A DNA stretch of 64,000 bases from Sinobacterium norvegicum (GCF_923077115.1 NZ_CAKLPX010000001.1:1550001-1614000); one strand, 5' to 3'; positions 16,257 through 25,758 are shown, counted from the first letter of the stretch. Numbers and translations: made by a program. The notes: generated by a model not told the origin, from the letters alone.

Positions 16257-16308
16257 AAATGCACTTGCAAGAACAGGATCAGCAACCAAAATAGGGACAT
16301 GTTGGTTT

Positions 16309-16644
16309 TTAAACCAACTCAATAGGCCCGTGGTCGTCACAGTGATCCCCATGCTGATGATGTAACCGACCATCAACGATAAAGTCAGTATGATCATCGT
16401 GTTGGATTGCCTCGTGACCGCAGTCAGGCCCATGAACATGTCCAGCACAACCCTGAGTTGGGTGGCATTGCGCGGGGTTAGTATTACTTAATTCAATACT
16501 GTGCTCATCACAATGGCCGCCATGTGGATGATGTAGTTTTCCATCGGCTAAATAGTCAATATGGTCACCATGGCGAATAGCGGTATGACCACAGTTTGAA
16601 CCATGCGTGTGATTATCGTGGGTGTGGGTATTAGAGCAAGACAT
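16309..16644 (-). CDS. His/Cys-rich protein with duplicated metal-binding module
   Basis: 111 residues with about 25 His and 8 Cys. It contains two copies of a module of the form CGHxAIxHxDHxDxxxDGxLHHxHGxHCD (about residues 18-46 and 75-103), after an N-terminal His-rich start. A clear ribosome site (AGGAGG) precedes the ATG at 16644. The ligands suggest binding of zinc, nickel or copper. There is no signal peptide, so it should be cytoplasmic. No metal transporter is adjacent. Function is not known. Confidence 0.75.
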   Translation of the reverse strand: MSCSNTHTHDNHTHGSNCGHTAIRHGDHIDYLADGKLHHPHGGHCDEHSIELSNTNPAQCHPTQGCAGHVHGPDCGHEAIQHDDHTDFIVDGRLHHQHGDHCDDHGPIELV

Positions 16645-16824
16645 CGTTAAACCTCCTATTTGTCAAAACGGTCAAGCATAATACTAGTTGTTTTTCCGCC
16701 GTTTGCTTGGCAATTTATCGACAGGCTGAGGTGGTTGTTGAGCATATGGATTGGAAGCATGAGCTTTACAAAAGGCACGGAGATGAAAGGTATCCACATA
16801 ACACGCCAGGACACACTCTGAGAG

Positions 16825-16862
16825 CAAAAAAAGGGGCGACGTTATCAACGTCGCCCCTTTCT
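16825..16862 (-). terminator. Intrinsic terminator of ribH
   Basis: A perfect 14-bp stem (AAAGGGGCGACGTT / AACGTCGCCCCTTT) with a 3-base loop. The A-run at 16826-16832 gives the T tract on the minus strand. It lies 17 bases past the ribH stop. Confidence 0.92.
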
Positions 16863-16878
16863 TTCACGCGGTTACAGG

Positions 16879-17355
16879 CTAGACAGCAGCAGCCAGTGCG
16901 TTAACCGGTGTGCCATCGAAGGCGAGGATATCAACACAGGTGGCACCGGCTTCCTGGCCCTTGTGGACAAAGTGCTGGCTGAAGTAGTTCTTGTGCTCGG
17001 CACCGTCGTGGAAGTGATGCGGTGTCAGTACCACCGACAAGACCGGGATTTCCATCTCCAGCTGCACCTGCATCAGGCCATCGAGTACCGACTGGGCGAC
17101 AAATTCGTGGCGATAAATGCCACCGTCAACGACCAAACCTGCGGCGACAACGGCGTCATACTTACCAGACTTGGCCAGCAATTTTGCCTGCAGTGGAATT
17201 TCGAGGGCACCTGGGACTTCGAATAGATCGACGTGGTGGCTGCTGCGTTTGCCGACTTCGGCGACAAAGCCATCGCGGGCTTGGTCGACAATATCTCGGT
17301 GCCAACAGGCTTGGATAAAGGCAATACGCTTGGGAGAATTAGTTGTAGCTGTCAT
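16879..17355 (-). CDS. ribH: 6,7-dimethyl-8-ribityllumazine synthase, RibH2-like
   Basis: 158 residues. Motifs: RIAFIQACWHRDIVDQARDGF, VPGALEIPLQAKLLAKSGKYDAVVAAGLVVDGGIYRHEFVAQ and VLSVVLTPHHFHD. These are typical of type-II lumazine synthases (RibH2), which have a longer VVDGGIYRHEFVA segment than the housekeeping RibH1. The enzyme makes the penultimate riboflavin intermediate. It stands alone behind an FMN riboswitch rather than within a rib operon, suggesting a second, flavin-regulated copy. A housekeeping ribH is not in the window. Confidence 0.92.
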   Translation of the reverse strand: MTATTNSPKRIAFIQACWHRDIVDQARDGFVAEVGKRSSHHVDLFEVPGALEIPLQAKLLAKSGKYDAVVAAGLVVDGGIYRHEFVAQSVLDGLMQVQLEMEIPVLSVVLTPHHFHDGAEHKNYFSQHFVHKGQEAGATCVDILAFDGTPVNALAAAV

Positions 17356-17440
17356 TTTAATACCCTATTACTGATTAAATAAGGGCGAGTTATAGGTATA
17401 CATCGGGCAGCGGCCATTGCCAGCTGCGTCGAGAGACCAC

Positions 17441-17580
17441 AATCTCATAACCGGACTTTAACCGTCGGCCTCGGAATCGCACCGAGTCTGCTGTCCTTGC
17501 CGAGAGTGTCGACAAGCGCCCGCGGGCTACACGTAAACGTGATTACCGCCGGTGGGGACTTTCACCCCGCCCTGAGAATC
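17441..17580 (-). ncRNA. FMN riboswitch (RFN element) controlling ribH
   Basis: On the minus strand the conserved RFN blocks occur in order: TCTCAGGGCGGGGTGAAAGT, CCCACCGGCGGTAATC, AGCCCGCGGGCGC, GGCAAGGACAGCAGACTCGG, CGATTCCGAGGCCGACGGTTAAAGTC and a closing TGAGA. It lies about 85 bases upstream of ribH. FMN binding would lower ribH expression. No clear terminator follows, so control may be at translation initiation. Confidence 0.95.
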
Positions 17581-17748
17581 TCATCTGGCAGCCAAGTACA
17601 CAGACCACGAGATAAGGCGCGAGATACTACCAACACCGTCACCGGCTGTAAATATCCCCTGCGGGTATTCCTGATAAATAAGGCTTAGATATTACCCATT
17701 TAGGTTTAATTGGCAGACAGAACAGACAGCAAAGGCGATCTTGACAGT

Positions 17749-18789
17749 CTAAATCATCCGCCCCAATCCCCTGCCGCTGTCGCTGGCAATCAGGTATTGG
17801 TTTTCCCCCGATTGCTTGGCCTGATACATCGCCATGTCGGCAATATGCATCAGCGACTCTATGTCGCTGGCGTCGTCTGGGTAGATGCTGACGCCGATGC
17901 TGATGGCCAGTTGATGGCGTCGGCCATCGATGGCCAGGGGCTGAAGAAACACATTGCGCAGCTTTTCGACCACCGTGGTAATGTCTCTGGTGGTGTTGAT
18001 ACTATTGAGAATCGCGACAAATTCATCGCCGCCAACCCGGGCAATGGTATCACTGCCCCGTATCGAGCTGTTCAGCCGCTGGGCAATTGCATGCAGCACC
18101 TTGTCGCCGACCACGTGACCGTAGACATCGTTAATCGGCTTGAATTTATTCAGATCCATAAAGACCAGCGCCATCTTGCTGTTGGTCAGCTTGCTTTTTT
18201 CCATCGCCTCGACAATACGAATACGCAACAACTCTCGGTTCGGCAGCCCGGTCAAGGCATCAAAATGCGCCAGCGCTTTTAACCGTTCGGTGGATTCCTT
18301 GCTGGCGGTAATGTCTCGGGCGATGCCGGTAAACTTCTCCGCCTGCCCCTGCTCATCAAACAGCACATCGCCGGATTCCATCACCCAGTGCACCGAACCA
18401 TCGGGCCAGATCACCCGGTATTCGATCTCATGGCGGGAATCACCAGCCAAACAGGCTTTTTCCTGCTTCTGTACTCGCTCAATATCATCGGGGTGAACAG
18501 CGCGGGCAAATAAACTATAGGAGGGGGTAACATCCCCTACCTTGTGGCCAAAAATGGCATAAATCTCATCGGACCAATAGAGTTTATTTGGCTTAATCTC
18601 CCATTCCCAGGTACCGACATGGGCAAAATAATTGGCTCGGATGCTGCGTTCGGCATCATCGCTGGTGATCAATTGTCGGCGTTTCTTGGCGGTATTTCTC
18701 CGCAACCACAACACCACTAACGTTCCCGCTATGCCGAGGGCAAGACCAACCGTTGTCCATAAAAGTGCTGTGTACATTAGGCGTGTCAC
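17749..18789 (-). CDS. Membrane-anchored PAS-GGDEF protein (diguanylate cyclase)
   Basis: 346 residues: one N-terminal helix (about 8-29), a PAS domain with PAC motif (about 55-165, WEWEIKPNKLYWSDE, GIARDITASKE) and a GGDEF domain (about 175-335). The active site RVGGDEFVAIL is intact, and an RxxD inhibitory site (RGSD) lies five residues before it. It should make cyclic di-GMP with product inhibition, in response to a PAS signal. Single gene between the riboswitch and the GFA gene. Confidence 0.93.
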   Translation of the reverse strand: MTRLMYTALLWTTVGLALGIAGTLVVLWLRRNTAKKRRQLITSDDAERSIRANYFAHVGTWEWEIKPNKLYWSDEIYAIFGHKVGDVTPSYSLFARAVHPDDIERVQKQEKACLAGDSRHEIEYRVIWPDGSVHWVMESGDVLFDEQGQAEKFTGIARDITASKESTERLKALAHFDALTGLPNRELLRIRIVEAMEKSKLTNSKMALVFMDLNKFKPINDVYGHVVGDKVLHAIAQRLNSSIRGSDTIARVGGDEFVAILNSINTTRDITTVVEKLRNVFLQPLAIDGRRHQLAISIGVSIYPDDASDIESLMHIADMAMYQAKQSGENQYLIASDSGRGLGRMI

Positions 18790-18977
18790 CGGAAGACAAA
18801 CAGAGTATTGGAACTGTCATTATACCATAGCCAAGAGAAGCCGTTAGAATTGGCCAACCGATACCGTTGTGGCGAGCACACCATCACCACTGTACAGCGG
18901 CTTGCAACGCGCTATGATGAGGGTGTTATTCGTTACTGTGATGACTCAAAGCCATCTTACTGAGGAGAGCTGACACC

Positions 18978-19391
18978 ATGAAATACCCGATCCAGGGCTC
19001 ATGCCAATGCGGGCAACTGCGCTATACGCTGCACCAACCACCAGTCAAAGTGCTTGCCTGTCACTGCACTGAGTGTCAAAAATTATCCTCCAGTCCCTAT
19101 AGTGTCACGGCCATCATCGACGCCGATGCCATCGAATTTGACGGTGAGATGAGCGACTGGAGCCGATCCTCCGACAGCGGCAACACCAACAATGCTAAAT
19201 TTTGCCCTGGCTGTGGCAACCGTGTCTATCATTACAACCCAGACAATATGGCCCAACTGAAGCTCAAGCTTAAGCCGATACAGATGGACGATGACGGGGT
19301 GTTTGAGCCCAGTACCCACCTGTGGGTGTCAGAAAAACTAGACTGGGTTGAAATACCCCCCGGTGTGACGGTGTTCGACAAGCAGGCTTAA
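18978..19391 (+). CDS. GFA family protein (Mss4-like zinc fold)
   Basis: 137 residues with the GFA zinc pattern: GSCQCGQLRYTL, CHCTECQK, and a second CPGCGNRV pair. The family was named for glutathione-dependent formaldehyde-activating enzyme, but many members have other or unknown activities. GAGGAG lies about 10 bases before the ATG. The gene is followed convergently by the DUF2892 gene after 6 bases. Confidence 0.9.
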   Translation: MKYPIQGSCQCGQLRYTLHQPPVKVLACHCTECQKLSSSPYSVTAIIDADAIEFDGEMSDWSRSSDSGNTNNAKFCPGCGNRVYHYNPDNMAQLKLKLKPIQMDDDGVFEPSTHLWVSEKLDWVEIPPGVTVFDKQA

Positions 19392-19397
19392 TACAGT

Positions 19398-19634
19398 CTA
19401 ACACTGTGTGTTGGTCACGCAGTCTTTGTCGTTGCTGTCACAGCTGTTGATGTCCAACACGTACCAGAGATAGCAACGTGAAAAGATCCCGTTGAGAATT
19501 AACATAATGGATATGATCATGACAAACCACTCAACGCCGTTTAAATCAGGCTGAGTAAACACCCAGGCTGCAAACAGCAAGCCTGCCACTAATCGCACGA
19601 CCCGTTCGATGTTACCTATATTACGTTCAATCAT
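19398..19634 (-). CDS. DUF2892 (YgaP-type) small inner-membrane protein
   Basis: 78 residues beginning MIERNIGNIERVVRLVAGL, the DUF2892 signature, with two membrane helices (about 13-27 and 34-52) and a Cys-rich tail. In YgaP this domain anchors a rhodanese; here it is stand-alone. Role unknown. Confidence 0.8.
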   Translation of the reverse strand: MIERNIGNIERVVRLVAGLLFAAWVFTQPDLNGVEWFVMIISIMLILNGIFSRCYLWYVLDINSCDSNDKDCVTNTQC

Positions 19635-19718
19635 ATAAACCTCGTCTGTTGTATTCTTCTATACGAGCGCGACAGCGGTTTGGCTCACAATGAATACATC
19701 AGCGGTTTTTTGCGCGAC

Positions 19719-19781
19719 AAAAAAAACCCCGGCAGCGGATTCGATGACGGGGTTCTCTGGCCAGGCCTCGATCAGAGGCCT
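19719..19781 (-). terminator. Terminator region of the isocitrate dehydrogenase gene
   Basis: On the minus strand, AACCCCG (19748-19754) pairs with CGGGGTT (19725-19731), followed by eight Ts. A second hairpin, AGGCCTC / GAGGCCT at 19763-19781, lies between it and the stop codon. Confidence 0.75.
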
Positions 19782-19795
19782 GCGGGTGGCAAGGC

Positions 19796-22027
19796 TTACA
19801 GCGCGTTGTTCAACAGCTTGTTCAGCGTTTCGCTGGGGCGCATGGCACGCTCAAGTTTGGCTGGCGTCGGCATATAATAACCGCCCATCTCAACAGGCTG
19901 CCCCTGACAGGCAATCAACTCCTCGGAGACTTGCTGCTCGTTGTCAGCCAGATCTTTCGCCAGCTGGCTGAAAGCCGCCTGTAGCTCTGCATCGTCGGTT
20001 TGGGCCGCCAGTGCCTGCGCCCAATACAGTGCCAGGTAGAAGTGGCTACCACGGTTATCAAGCTGCTTCACCTTTCTTGATGGCGACTTGCCATTAGACA
20101 GTAACTGACCGGTGGCCTGATCGAGGGTGTCGGCCAGAATCTGCGCCTTAGGATTGCTGTTTTTAACGGCGATATCTTCCAGCGATACGGCGATGGCGAG
20201 GAACTCGCCGAGCGAATCCCAGCGCAGGTGGTTCTCTTCCTCAAACTGCTGCACATGCTTGGGTGCACTGCCACCGGCACCGGTTTCAAACAAACCGCCG
20301 CCCTGCATCAATGGCACAATCGACAGCATCTTGGCACTGGTGCCCAGTTCTAGAATGGGGAACAAGTCAGTCAGGTAATCGCGTAATACGTTGCCGGTGA
20401 CCGAGATGGTATCGAGACCGCGCAACAGGCGTTCCATGGTGTAACGAATGGCGCGATCGGGGTTGAGAATGTGAATCTTCAAACCTTCGGTGTCGTGATC
20501 CTGCAGGTAAAGCTCAACCTTCTTAATCATCTCGGCATCGTGACCACGGTGTTCATCCAGCCAAAACAGTGCCGGTACATCCATCGCGCGGGCGCGGGTC
20601 ACAGCCAGCTTAACCCAGTCGCGGATCGGTGCATCCTTGGCCTGGAACATCCGCCAAACATCACCGGCCTCAACGCCATCATGCTGTAGTAACACCTCAC
20701 CGTCGTCGGCAACAACACGAACCGTGCCACTGGCAGGCAGCTCGAAGGTCTTATCGTGGGAGCCGTACTCCTCCGCTTTCTGCGCCATTAAGCCGACATT
20801 AGGTACGGTGCCCATGGTGGTCGGATCGAAGTGGTCATGGTGCTTACAGAAGTTGATCACTTCCTGGTAAATGGTGGCGTAGCAGCTGTCGGGAATGACG
20901 GCCTTGGTGTCTTTCAATTTGCCGTCGGCACTCCACATTTTACCGCCGTTACGAATCATTGCCGGCATGGAGGCATCGACGATAATATCGCTGGGCACGT
21001 GAAGATTGGTAATGCCTTTGTCTGAATCGACCATGGCCATTTCAGGGCGGTCTTCATAGCAGCGGCGCAGATCGTATTCGATCTCGGCGCGCTGAGAATA
21101 AGGCAGGCTGTCGATTTTACGCAGCACGCTGCCAAGGCCGTCATTGGGCTGGATGCCCAGCTCTGTCAGTGTCTCGGCGTGTTTCTCGAAGGCGTCTTTA
21201 AAGTAAACAGAGACCGCGTGACCAAACACAATCGGGTCTGACACCTTCATCATGGTGGCTTTTAAATGCAGCGAAAAGAGCAGGTCAGCCTTGTTGGCGC
21301 CGTCCATTTCCTCGTCGAGGAATTTGCACAGTGCCTTGGTGCTCATATATTGGGCACTGATGATTTCGGCGGCTTCAACAGGCACCTGCTTTAACAGGGT
21401 AACCTTGCCATCGGCCTCGACTAACTCGATATTCACCGTGCCGGCCTTGGTAACAGTGGTCGAGATATCGCTGGCCTTGAAATCGCCAGAGCGCATGTGC
21501 GCCACGTGGGTGCGAGAAGCCTGGCTCCACTTACCCATGGAGTGGGGGTTTTCACGGGCATATTGCTTGACCGCACCGGGGGCGCGACGATCGGAGTTAC
21601 CCTCACGCAAGACCGGGTTGACGGCACTACCCAACACCTTGGCGTAACGATTTTTAATCTCATTGTCGGCCTCGTTGTTAATCTCGGCCGGGTAATCGGG
21701 AATATCGTAGCCCTGCCCTTGCAACTCGGTGATTGCGGCGATGAGCTGAGGAATCGAGGCGCTGACGTTGGGCAGCTTGATGATATTGGCTTTCGGGTCT
21801 TGGGTTAGCTCGCCCAAGGCTTTCAGACCATCGGCAACGCGTTGATCGGCGCTGAGGTTGTCGGGGAAGTTGGCCAGAATACGGCCCGCCAAGGATAAGT
21901 CGGTGGTGGCAACTTCGATGCCGGCTGCCGCGGTAAAGGTATTGACGATGGGCAACAGTGAGTAAGTCGCCAGTGCTGGCGCTTCATCGGTCAGCGTATA
22001 GATAATTTTTGATTTTTCTTTAGACAT
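19796..22027 (-). CDS. icd: NADP-dependent isocitrate dehydrogenase, monomeric type
   Basis: 743 residues, the length of the monomeric IDH family, which is unrelated in sequence length to the 45-kDa homodimeric Icd. It begins [21 protein letters not shown] and contains [38 protein letters not shown]-like segments and [27 protein letters not shown], all typical. It oxidises isocitrate to 2-oxoglutarate in the TCA cycle and makes NADPH. Single gene with terminator. Confidence 0.96.
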   Translation of the reverse strand: MSKEKSKIIYTLTDEAPALATYSLLPIVNTFTAAAGIEVATTDLSLAGRILANFPDNLSADQRVADGLKALGELTQDPKANIIKLPNVSASIPQLIAAITELQGQGYDIPDYPAEINNEADNEIKNRYAKVLGSAVNPVLREGNSDRRAPGAVKQYARENPHSMGKWSQASRTHVAHMRSGDFKASDISTTVTKAGTVNIELVEADGKVTLLKQVPVEAAEIISAQYMSTKALCKFLDEEMDGANKADLLFSLHLKATMMKVSDPIVFGHAVSVYFKDAFEKHAETLTELGIQPNDGLGSVLRKIDSLPYSQRAEIEYDLRRCYEDRPEMAMVDSDKGITNLHVPSDIIVDASMPAMIRNGGKMWSADGKLKDTKAVIPDSCYATIYQEVINFCKHHDHFDPTTMGTVPNVGLMAQKAEEYGSHDKTFELPASGTVRVVADDGEVLLQHDGVEAGDVWRMFQAKDAPIRDWVKLAVTRARAMDVPALFWLDEHRGHDAEMIKKVELYLQDHDTEGLKIHILNPDRAIRYTMERLLRGLDTISVTGNVLRDYLTDLFPILELGTSAKMLSIVPLMQGGGLFETGAGGSAPKHVQQFEEENHLRWDSLGEFLAIAVSLEDIAVKNSNPKAQILADTLDQATGQLLSNGKSPSRKVKQLDNRGSHFYLALYWAQALAAQTDDAELQAAFSQLAKDLADNEQQVSEELIACQGQPVEMGGYYMPTPAKLERAMRPSETLNKLLNNAL

Positions 22028-22262
22028 ATCGTTCCCTTGGTTAACTTAGTTTCTCATCACCTGTGCGGTCACGAGAAAGCAAAACTCTGTCGTTCTCCAT
22101 CGTCGCTCCAACACCACAATGCTGGTCACTACTCGGCGTCGATGATGAAATCTTGCTGCATTATACAGACATATTGATGAACTTTCGAAGACAGCGGTGT
22201 ATTTATCCACAACAGCGACTGGGGTTGACTATACCGTGATTGCCAGCCGTGTAAGTTGTGTT

Positions 22263-22288
22263 GAATCAAGGCTATAATGTCTTGATTC
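22263..22288 (+). promoter_or_regulatory. Inverted repeat around a TATAAT -10 box upstream of truA
   Basis: GAATCAAG (22263-22270) and CTTGATTC (22281-22288) flank GCTATAATGT, which holds a perfect TATAAT at 22273-22278. The start codon follows 22 bases later. The position fits an operator over the -10 element; the regulator is unknown. Confidence 0.45.
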
Positions 22289-22309
22289 GATTTAGGACTG
22301 ATCATTAGC

Positions 22310-23098
22310 ATGCATTACTACCGCGCCACCATCGCCTATAAAGGTACCGCGTACTTTGGCTGGCAGGCACAATCACTGGATACGCTGCACGAAGAAAAAC
22401 CGACGGTGGAAGGCACTCTGCTCAATGCCTTGAGACAAATTTGCCGCCGCCAAAACTGCACGGTCTCCGCCGCCAGCCGCACCGACGGCGGTGTGCACGC
22501 CCAGGGGCAAATAGCCAAATTCACCCTGCCCCTCGAGATCAGCCCCGAGCGGCTACAGCAGGGCATGAATTCGTTGCTGCCCGCCGACATACGTATTATC
22601 GATTGTCAGCCCGCCAGCAAGCAGTACCAACCCAACCGCAGCAGTATCAGCAAGGAGTATCACTACTACTTTACCGCCGCCGCCATCGATAATGTGGCCA
22701 GCCACGATATCGCTCAGCATCTGCCGCTGGTTGTACCCACAGCCGAGACACTGCAGCTGCTCCATCAGGGCTGCCAGCTGTTTGTCGGCCAGCACGATTT
22801 CTATAATTTTTGCCAGCGCGATAAAAACGGTAACAGCTGCGTGCGCACGATCACCTACTGCGATATTCATGCCGCCGACTTGGGCCCGCTGACCGATAAC
22901 GTCTACTACCTCAAAATCATCGGCAATGGGTTTCTCAAGTTTATGATCCGCTATGTCATGGGTGCCTTAGTCGAATTAGCCTGTGGTCGTATCAGCCTCG
23001 ACGATATCCAGCGTTATATAGACCAGCACCAGAGCGATAAGCTCAGCGCCAAGGTCAAGCCCAGAGGGCTGCATCTGATGCGCATTGACGAGCAATAA
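22310..23098 (+). CDS. truA: tRNA pseudouridine(38-40) synthase TruA
   Basis: 262 residues with the TruA core: YKGTAYFGWQ, the catalytic-Asp motif SRTDGGVHAQGQ, HDFYNFCQRDKN and GNGFLKFMIRYVMGALVE. It modifies uridines 38-40 in the anticodon arm of tRNAs. The EamA transporter gene follows after 11 bases and may share the transcript. Confidence 0.95.
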   Translation: MHYYRATIAYKGTAYFGWQAQSLDTLHEEKPTVEGTLLNALRQICRRQNCTVSAASRTDGGVHAQGQIAKFTLPLEISPERLQQGMNSLLPADIRIIDCQPASKQYQPNRSSISKEYHYYFTAAAIDNVASHDIAQHLPLVVPTAETLQLLHQGCQLFVGQHDFYNFCQRDKNGNSCVRTITYCDIHAADLGPLTDNVYYLKIIGNGFLKFMIRYVMGALVELACGRISLDDIQRYIDQHQSDKLSAKVKPRGLHLMRIDEQ

Positions 23099-23109
23099 CC
23101 CCTGCCGCC

Positions 23110-23982
23110 ATGACCCACTCTTCCTCCGTTAAGCTGACCCTGGTCACCACACTGGCCTTGCTCGCCTTTGCCAGCAACTCGGTGCTGTGCCGATTAGCAC
23201 TGGGGGACGAGGCCATCGATCCCGTTGGCTTTACCGTTATTCGCCTGCTGTCTGCCATCACCGTCCTGGCGGCGCTGCGCCAGCTACAAAGACGGCGGGG
23301 TGAGCAAACTGCGCCATCGCCGCACTGGCTGGCGGCACCGATGTTATTTATCTATGCACTGACGTTCTCGTTGGCCTATGTCGAGCTCGATACCGGCCTC
23401 GGCGCCCTGGTGTTGTTTGGCGCCGTACAGCTGACCATGATTATCGCCCACCGGCTTGCCGGTCACCGACTGCATATCGGCGAGTGGCTCGGCTTGATAA
23501 CCGCTTTTCTCGGTTTTGTTTATCTGGTGCTGCCGCAGCTGGGCACACCATCGCTCAGTGGTTTTATCTTGATGGCTGCCTCCGGTATTGCCTGGGGCAT
23601 TTACACGCTGCTGGGACGACATTCGACCAACCCTCTGGCCGACACCGCCGGCAATTTTATTCGCACACTACCCTTTACCGCCTTGCTGACACTTTTCTAT
23701 TGGCAGCAAATCCAGCTGACACCGCAGGGGATTGTCGTCGCTGTCACATCGGGGGCCATTGCCTCGGGGATTGGCTACGCCATTTGGTATCACGCACTGA
23801 CGGGGTTGAGCGTCACACGGGCAGCCGTGGTGCAGTTACTGGTACCGGTACTCGCTGCCATCGGTGGTATTGTTCTGCTCAATGAGGTTTTAACCGTACG
23901 CTTAGCCGTCGCATCAGCATTGGTATTGGGCGGGATTTTACTGGTGGTAATGGGACGCCTACCGGCCGGCAAGCGTCACTAG
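23110..23982 (+). CDS. EamA/DMT family transporter
   Basis: 290 residues with ten predicted membrane helices in two repeats of the drug/metabolite transporter superfamily: FASNSVLCRLAL and FTVIRLLSA near the start, then GIAWGIYTLLGR opening the second repeat and AVVQLLVPVLAAIGGIVLLNE near the end. Substrate not predictable; family members export amino acids, metabolites or drugs. It lies 11 bases after truA. Confidence 0.9.
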   Translation: MTHSSSVKLTLVTTLALLAFASNSVLCRLALGDEAIDPVGFTVIRLLSAITVLAALRQLQRRRGEQTAPSPHWLAAPMLFIYALTFSLAYVELDTGLGALVLFGAVQLTMIIAHRLAGHRLHIGEWLGLITAFLGFVYLVLPQLGTPSLSGFILMAASGIAWGIYTLLGRHSTNPLADTAGNFIRTLPFTALLTLFYWQQIQLTPQGIVVAVTSGAIASGIGYAIWYHALTGLSVTRAAVVQLLVPVLAAIGGIVLLNEVLTVRLAVASALVLGGILLVVMGRLPAGKRH

Positions 23983-23990
23983 GAAAAGTT

Positions 23991-24392
23991 TTACAGCGCT
24001 TGCTGAGCAGCGTCGCGGGCCTGCAGGGTAATCTGTTGCGTCAGTAATTTTCGCATCCGCAACAACCAGCCCTGCACTCTATCATTGTCGATTGCACACT
24101 TCTTTTTACAATCGGGCTTGTCGACAGAGACAAGGACAATCGTCAGCGCGCTATTATCATCACTGATCGTGGTATTGATCACATAGCCTTTGTGTTCAAT
24201 GTCGACATGATAGACATTGTTGTTCACCGCACTGACCTGCCAGCCATTTCTCTCGACTGCGGTTTTTATCAGCAACGGCAACTCGGTAACAAAATCACCA
24301 TAGTGGACAGGCTTGGCAAAGGCATCGTGTTGATAGGCATTGCTGTTCATACTGAACGCGGCCAGTAGCAAAAACATCAAAATCTGTTTCAT
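23991..24392 (-). CDS. Small exported protein, paralogue of the upstream gene
   Basis: 133 residues with signal peptide (cleavage near SNAYQ). Its pattern, a helix LLIKTAVERNGWQV followed by strands HVDIEHKGYVINTTI and LTIVLVSVD and a final helix, resembles small periplasmic proteins common in marine gammaproteobacteria. It overlaps the upstream gene by 4 bases (ATGA), so the two form an operon. Role unknown. Confidence 0.65.
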   Translation of the reverse strand: MKQILMFLLLAAFSMNSNAYQHDAFAKPVHYGDFVTELPLLIKTAVERNGWQVSAVNNNVYHVDIEHKGYVINTTISDDNSALTIVLVSVDKPDCKKKCAIDNDRVQGWLLRMRKLLTQQITLQARDAAQQAL

Positions 24393-24865
24393 TTTTTCTC
24401 TCCTAGCAATTGCTTCGCCTGCTGTTCAATACTGTTGCGTAAGTTGCGAACATACTTGTAATAACCGCCTGCGTTTTTGTAACAGATACCCTCGACGTTA
24501 TTTTTACAGACCAGATCACCCCAGGCCTGATCATACTGCAACTGAATCATATTATTGTTAAAGGCAACCTTCATGATATTGGTGTCGCCGCGGTAATCGA
24601 ATCGGGCCAAAATAAAGCCGTCGCCCTCACCCTCATACTGCCAGGCATAGCCCCTGGTGGTGACCATACCCTCCAGTATCACAAAGCGAATCTGCGCGGC
24701 ACTCAATCCCTGCACAGAAATCTCACGGTGTACCTTATTGATATAGCGGTCGGGGGACTTTGGCCATAGCTTGCTATCAATAACCAACACTTGGGGCTGC
24801 GCCATCACAGCCATTGTTGACAACATTAAAATAGTGGCACCGAAAAATCTCAACATAGATAACAT
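24389..24865 (-). CDS. Small exported protein, unknown
   Basis: 158 residues with signal peptide (MLRFFGATILMLSTMAVMA, cleavage before QPQ). The body shows the same helix-strand-strand-helix order as its neighbour: IRFVILEGMVTTRGYAW, GFILARFDYRG, IQLQYDQAWG and YYKYVRNLRNSIEQQ. Two Cys (near residues 115 and 123) could pair. It is first gene of a two-gene operon. Probably periplasmic; function not known. Confidence 0.65.
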   Translation of the reverse strand: MLSMLRFFGATILMLSTMAVMAQPQVLVIDSKLWPKSPDRYINKVHREISVQGLSAAQIRFVILEGMVTTRGYAWQYEGEGDGFILARFDYRGDTNIMKVAFNNNMIQLQYDQAWGDLVCKNNVEGICYKNAGGYYKYVRNLRNSIEQQAKQLLGEKK

Positions 24866-24976
24866 CTCATTTCGTTTTAACCCTGTTTATCATTACTACT
24901 GATTATTGGCACCTATGATGCTGAATTTTTTACTAAATGTATATTGATGGTGGCTAAAAATAGCACTTGTGTTGCT

Positions 24977-25168
24977 CTACTCGAGCGCGTAGGCATTGCC
25001 TTCTATGCTGAATTGATAATCAATTTTCTGCACCTTATCCTGCTCATCGCCGTGGCCTTTGCCTGTCAGCCAGATTGACTTGTCGCTGAGTCATCCACTG
25101 CGTATCAGTGCCACCATGGTCATCGGCGAAAATGTTAACGGTTGGTTTTCGAGTTTGGTTTGACGCAT
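24977..25168 (-). pseudogene. Possible decayed small ORF with an internal TGA
   Basis: On the minus strand an ATG frame from 25168 to the TAG at 24977-24979 is open except for one TGA at 25091-25093. The part after the TGA (DKSIWLTGKGHGDEQDKVQ..., ending GNAYALE) looks protein-like. It sits in the 443-base gap between 24866 and 25308, which holds nothing else I can support. A decayed gene is the simplest view. Confidence 0.3.
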
Positions 25169-25308
25169 GAAGGCCTCAGCCCTTATTTCACTCTGCTAGC
25201 TTGAGGGTAAAGACCGGCTAAACACTGATACCGCGGATAGACAGCCCCAATCGAAAGCAATATATTAACCACTCACCTTCGCTTTCAGCACAGGCCTAAG
25301 GCAAAACG

Positions 25309-25758
25309 ATGACTTTTTTAGAACACAAAATCCCGCCGCCTTTAGTCGCGGTAATCGCTGCCTTTTTTATCTGGTTAACCCCCGGTATCAGCGATCATGC
25401 CGTGCTGAGATTCGGCCTGGTCGCTATTTTTTTTATTCTGGCGGCTGTGTTTTTGCTCGCCGGGGCCGGCGCTTTTAAAAAAGCCGACACCACCGTCAAC
25501 CCGCTGAAGCCAGCCACCGCCACAAGCCTGGTCACCAGTGGTATTTACCGTTATACACGCAACCCCATGTATGTCGGCTTTGTCTTAATGCTCTGCGCCT
25601 GGTCAAGTTTCCTCGCCAGCCTGTGGTCAGTCGTTTTTATTGTTGGCTATATTGTTTATATCCAGCGTTTTCAAATCGTACCCGAGGAGAGGTATCTGAA
25701 CGAACTCTTTGGCCAAGACTATACCGACTACTGCCTCCGCGTTCGTCGCTGGCTCTGA
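25309..25758 (+). CDS. Isoprenylcysteine carboxyl methyltransferase-family protein
   Basis: 149 residues, integral membrane. The family motif SGIYRYTRNPMYVGFVLMLCAWSSF is followed by PEERYLNELFGQDYTDYCLRVRRW, the SAM-binding C-terminal part of ICMT/PEMT-like methyltransferases. Bacterial members methylate unknown small molecules or lipids. It is followed by acpH after 29 bases. Confidence 0.9.
   Translation: MTFLEHKIPPPLVAVIAAFFIWLTPGISDHAVLRFGLVAIFFILAAVFLLAGAGAFKKADTTVNPLKPATATSLVTSGIYRYTRNPMYVGFVLMLCAWSSFLASLWSVVFIVGYIVYIQRFQIVPEERYLNELFGQDYTDYCLRVRRWL

Noticed and set aside
16707-16904. 65-codon plus-strand ORF upstream of ribH
   Set aside because: It runs through the ribH terminator hairpin and into the ribH 3' end, with no ribosome site.
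25091-25093. Selenocysteine codon in the 24977-25168 frame
   Set aside because: No SECIS-like hairpin was seen and no selenoprotein family fits; gene decay is simpler.
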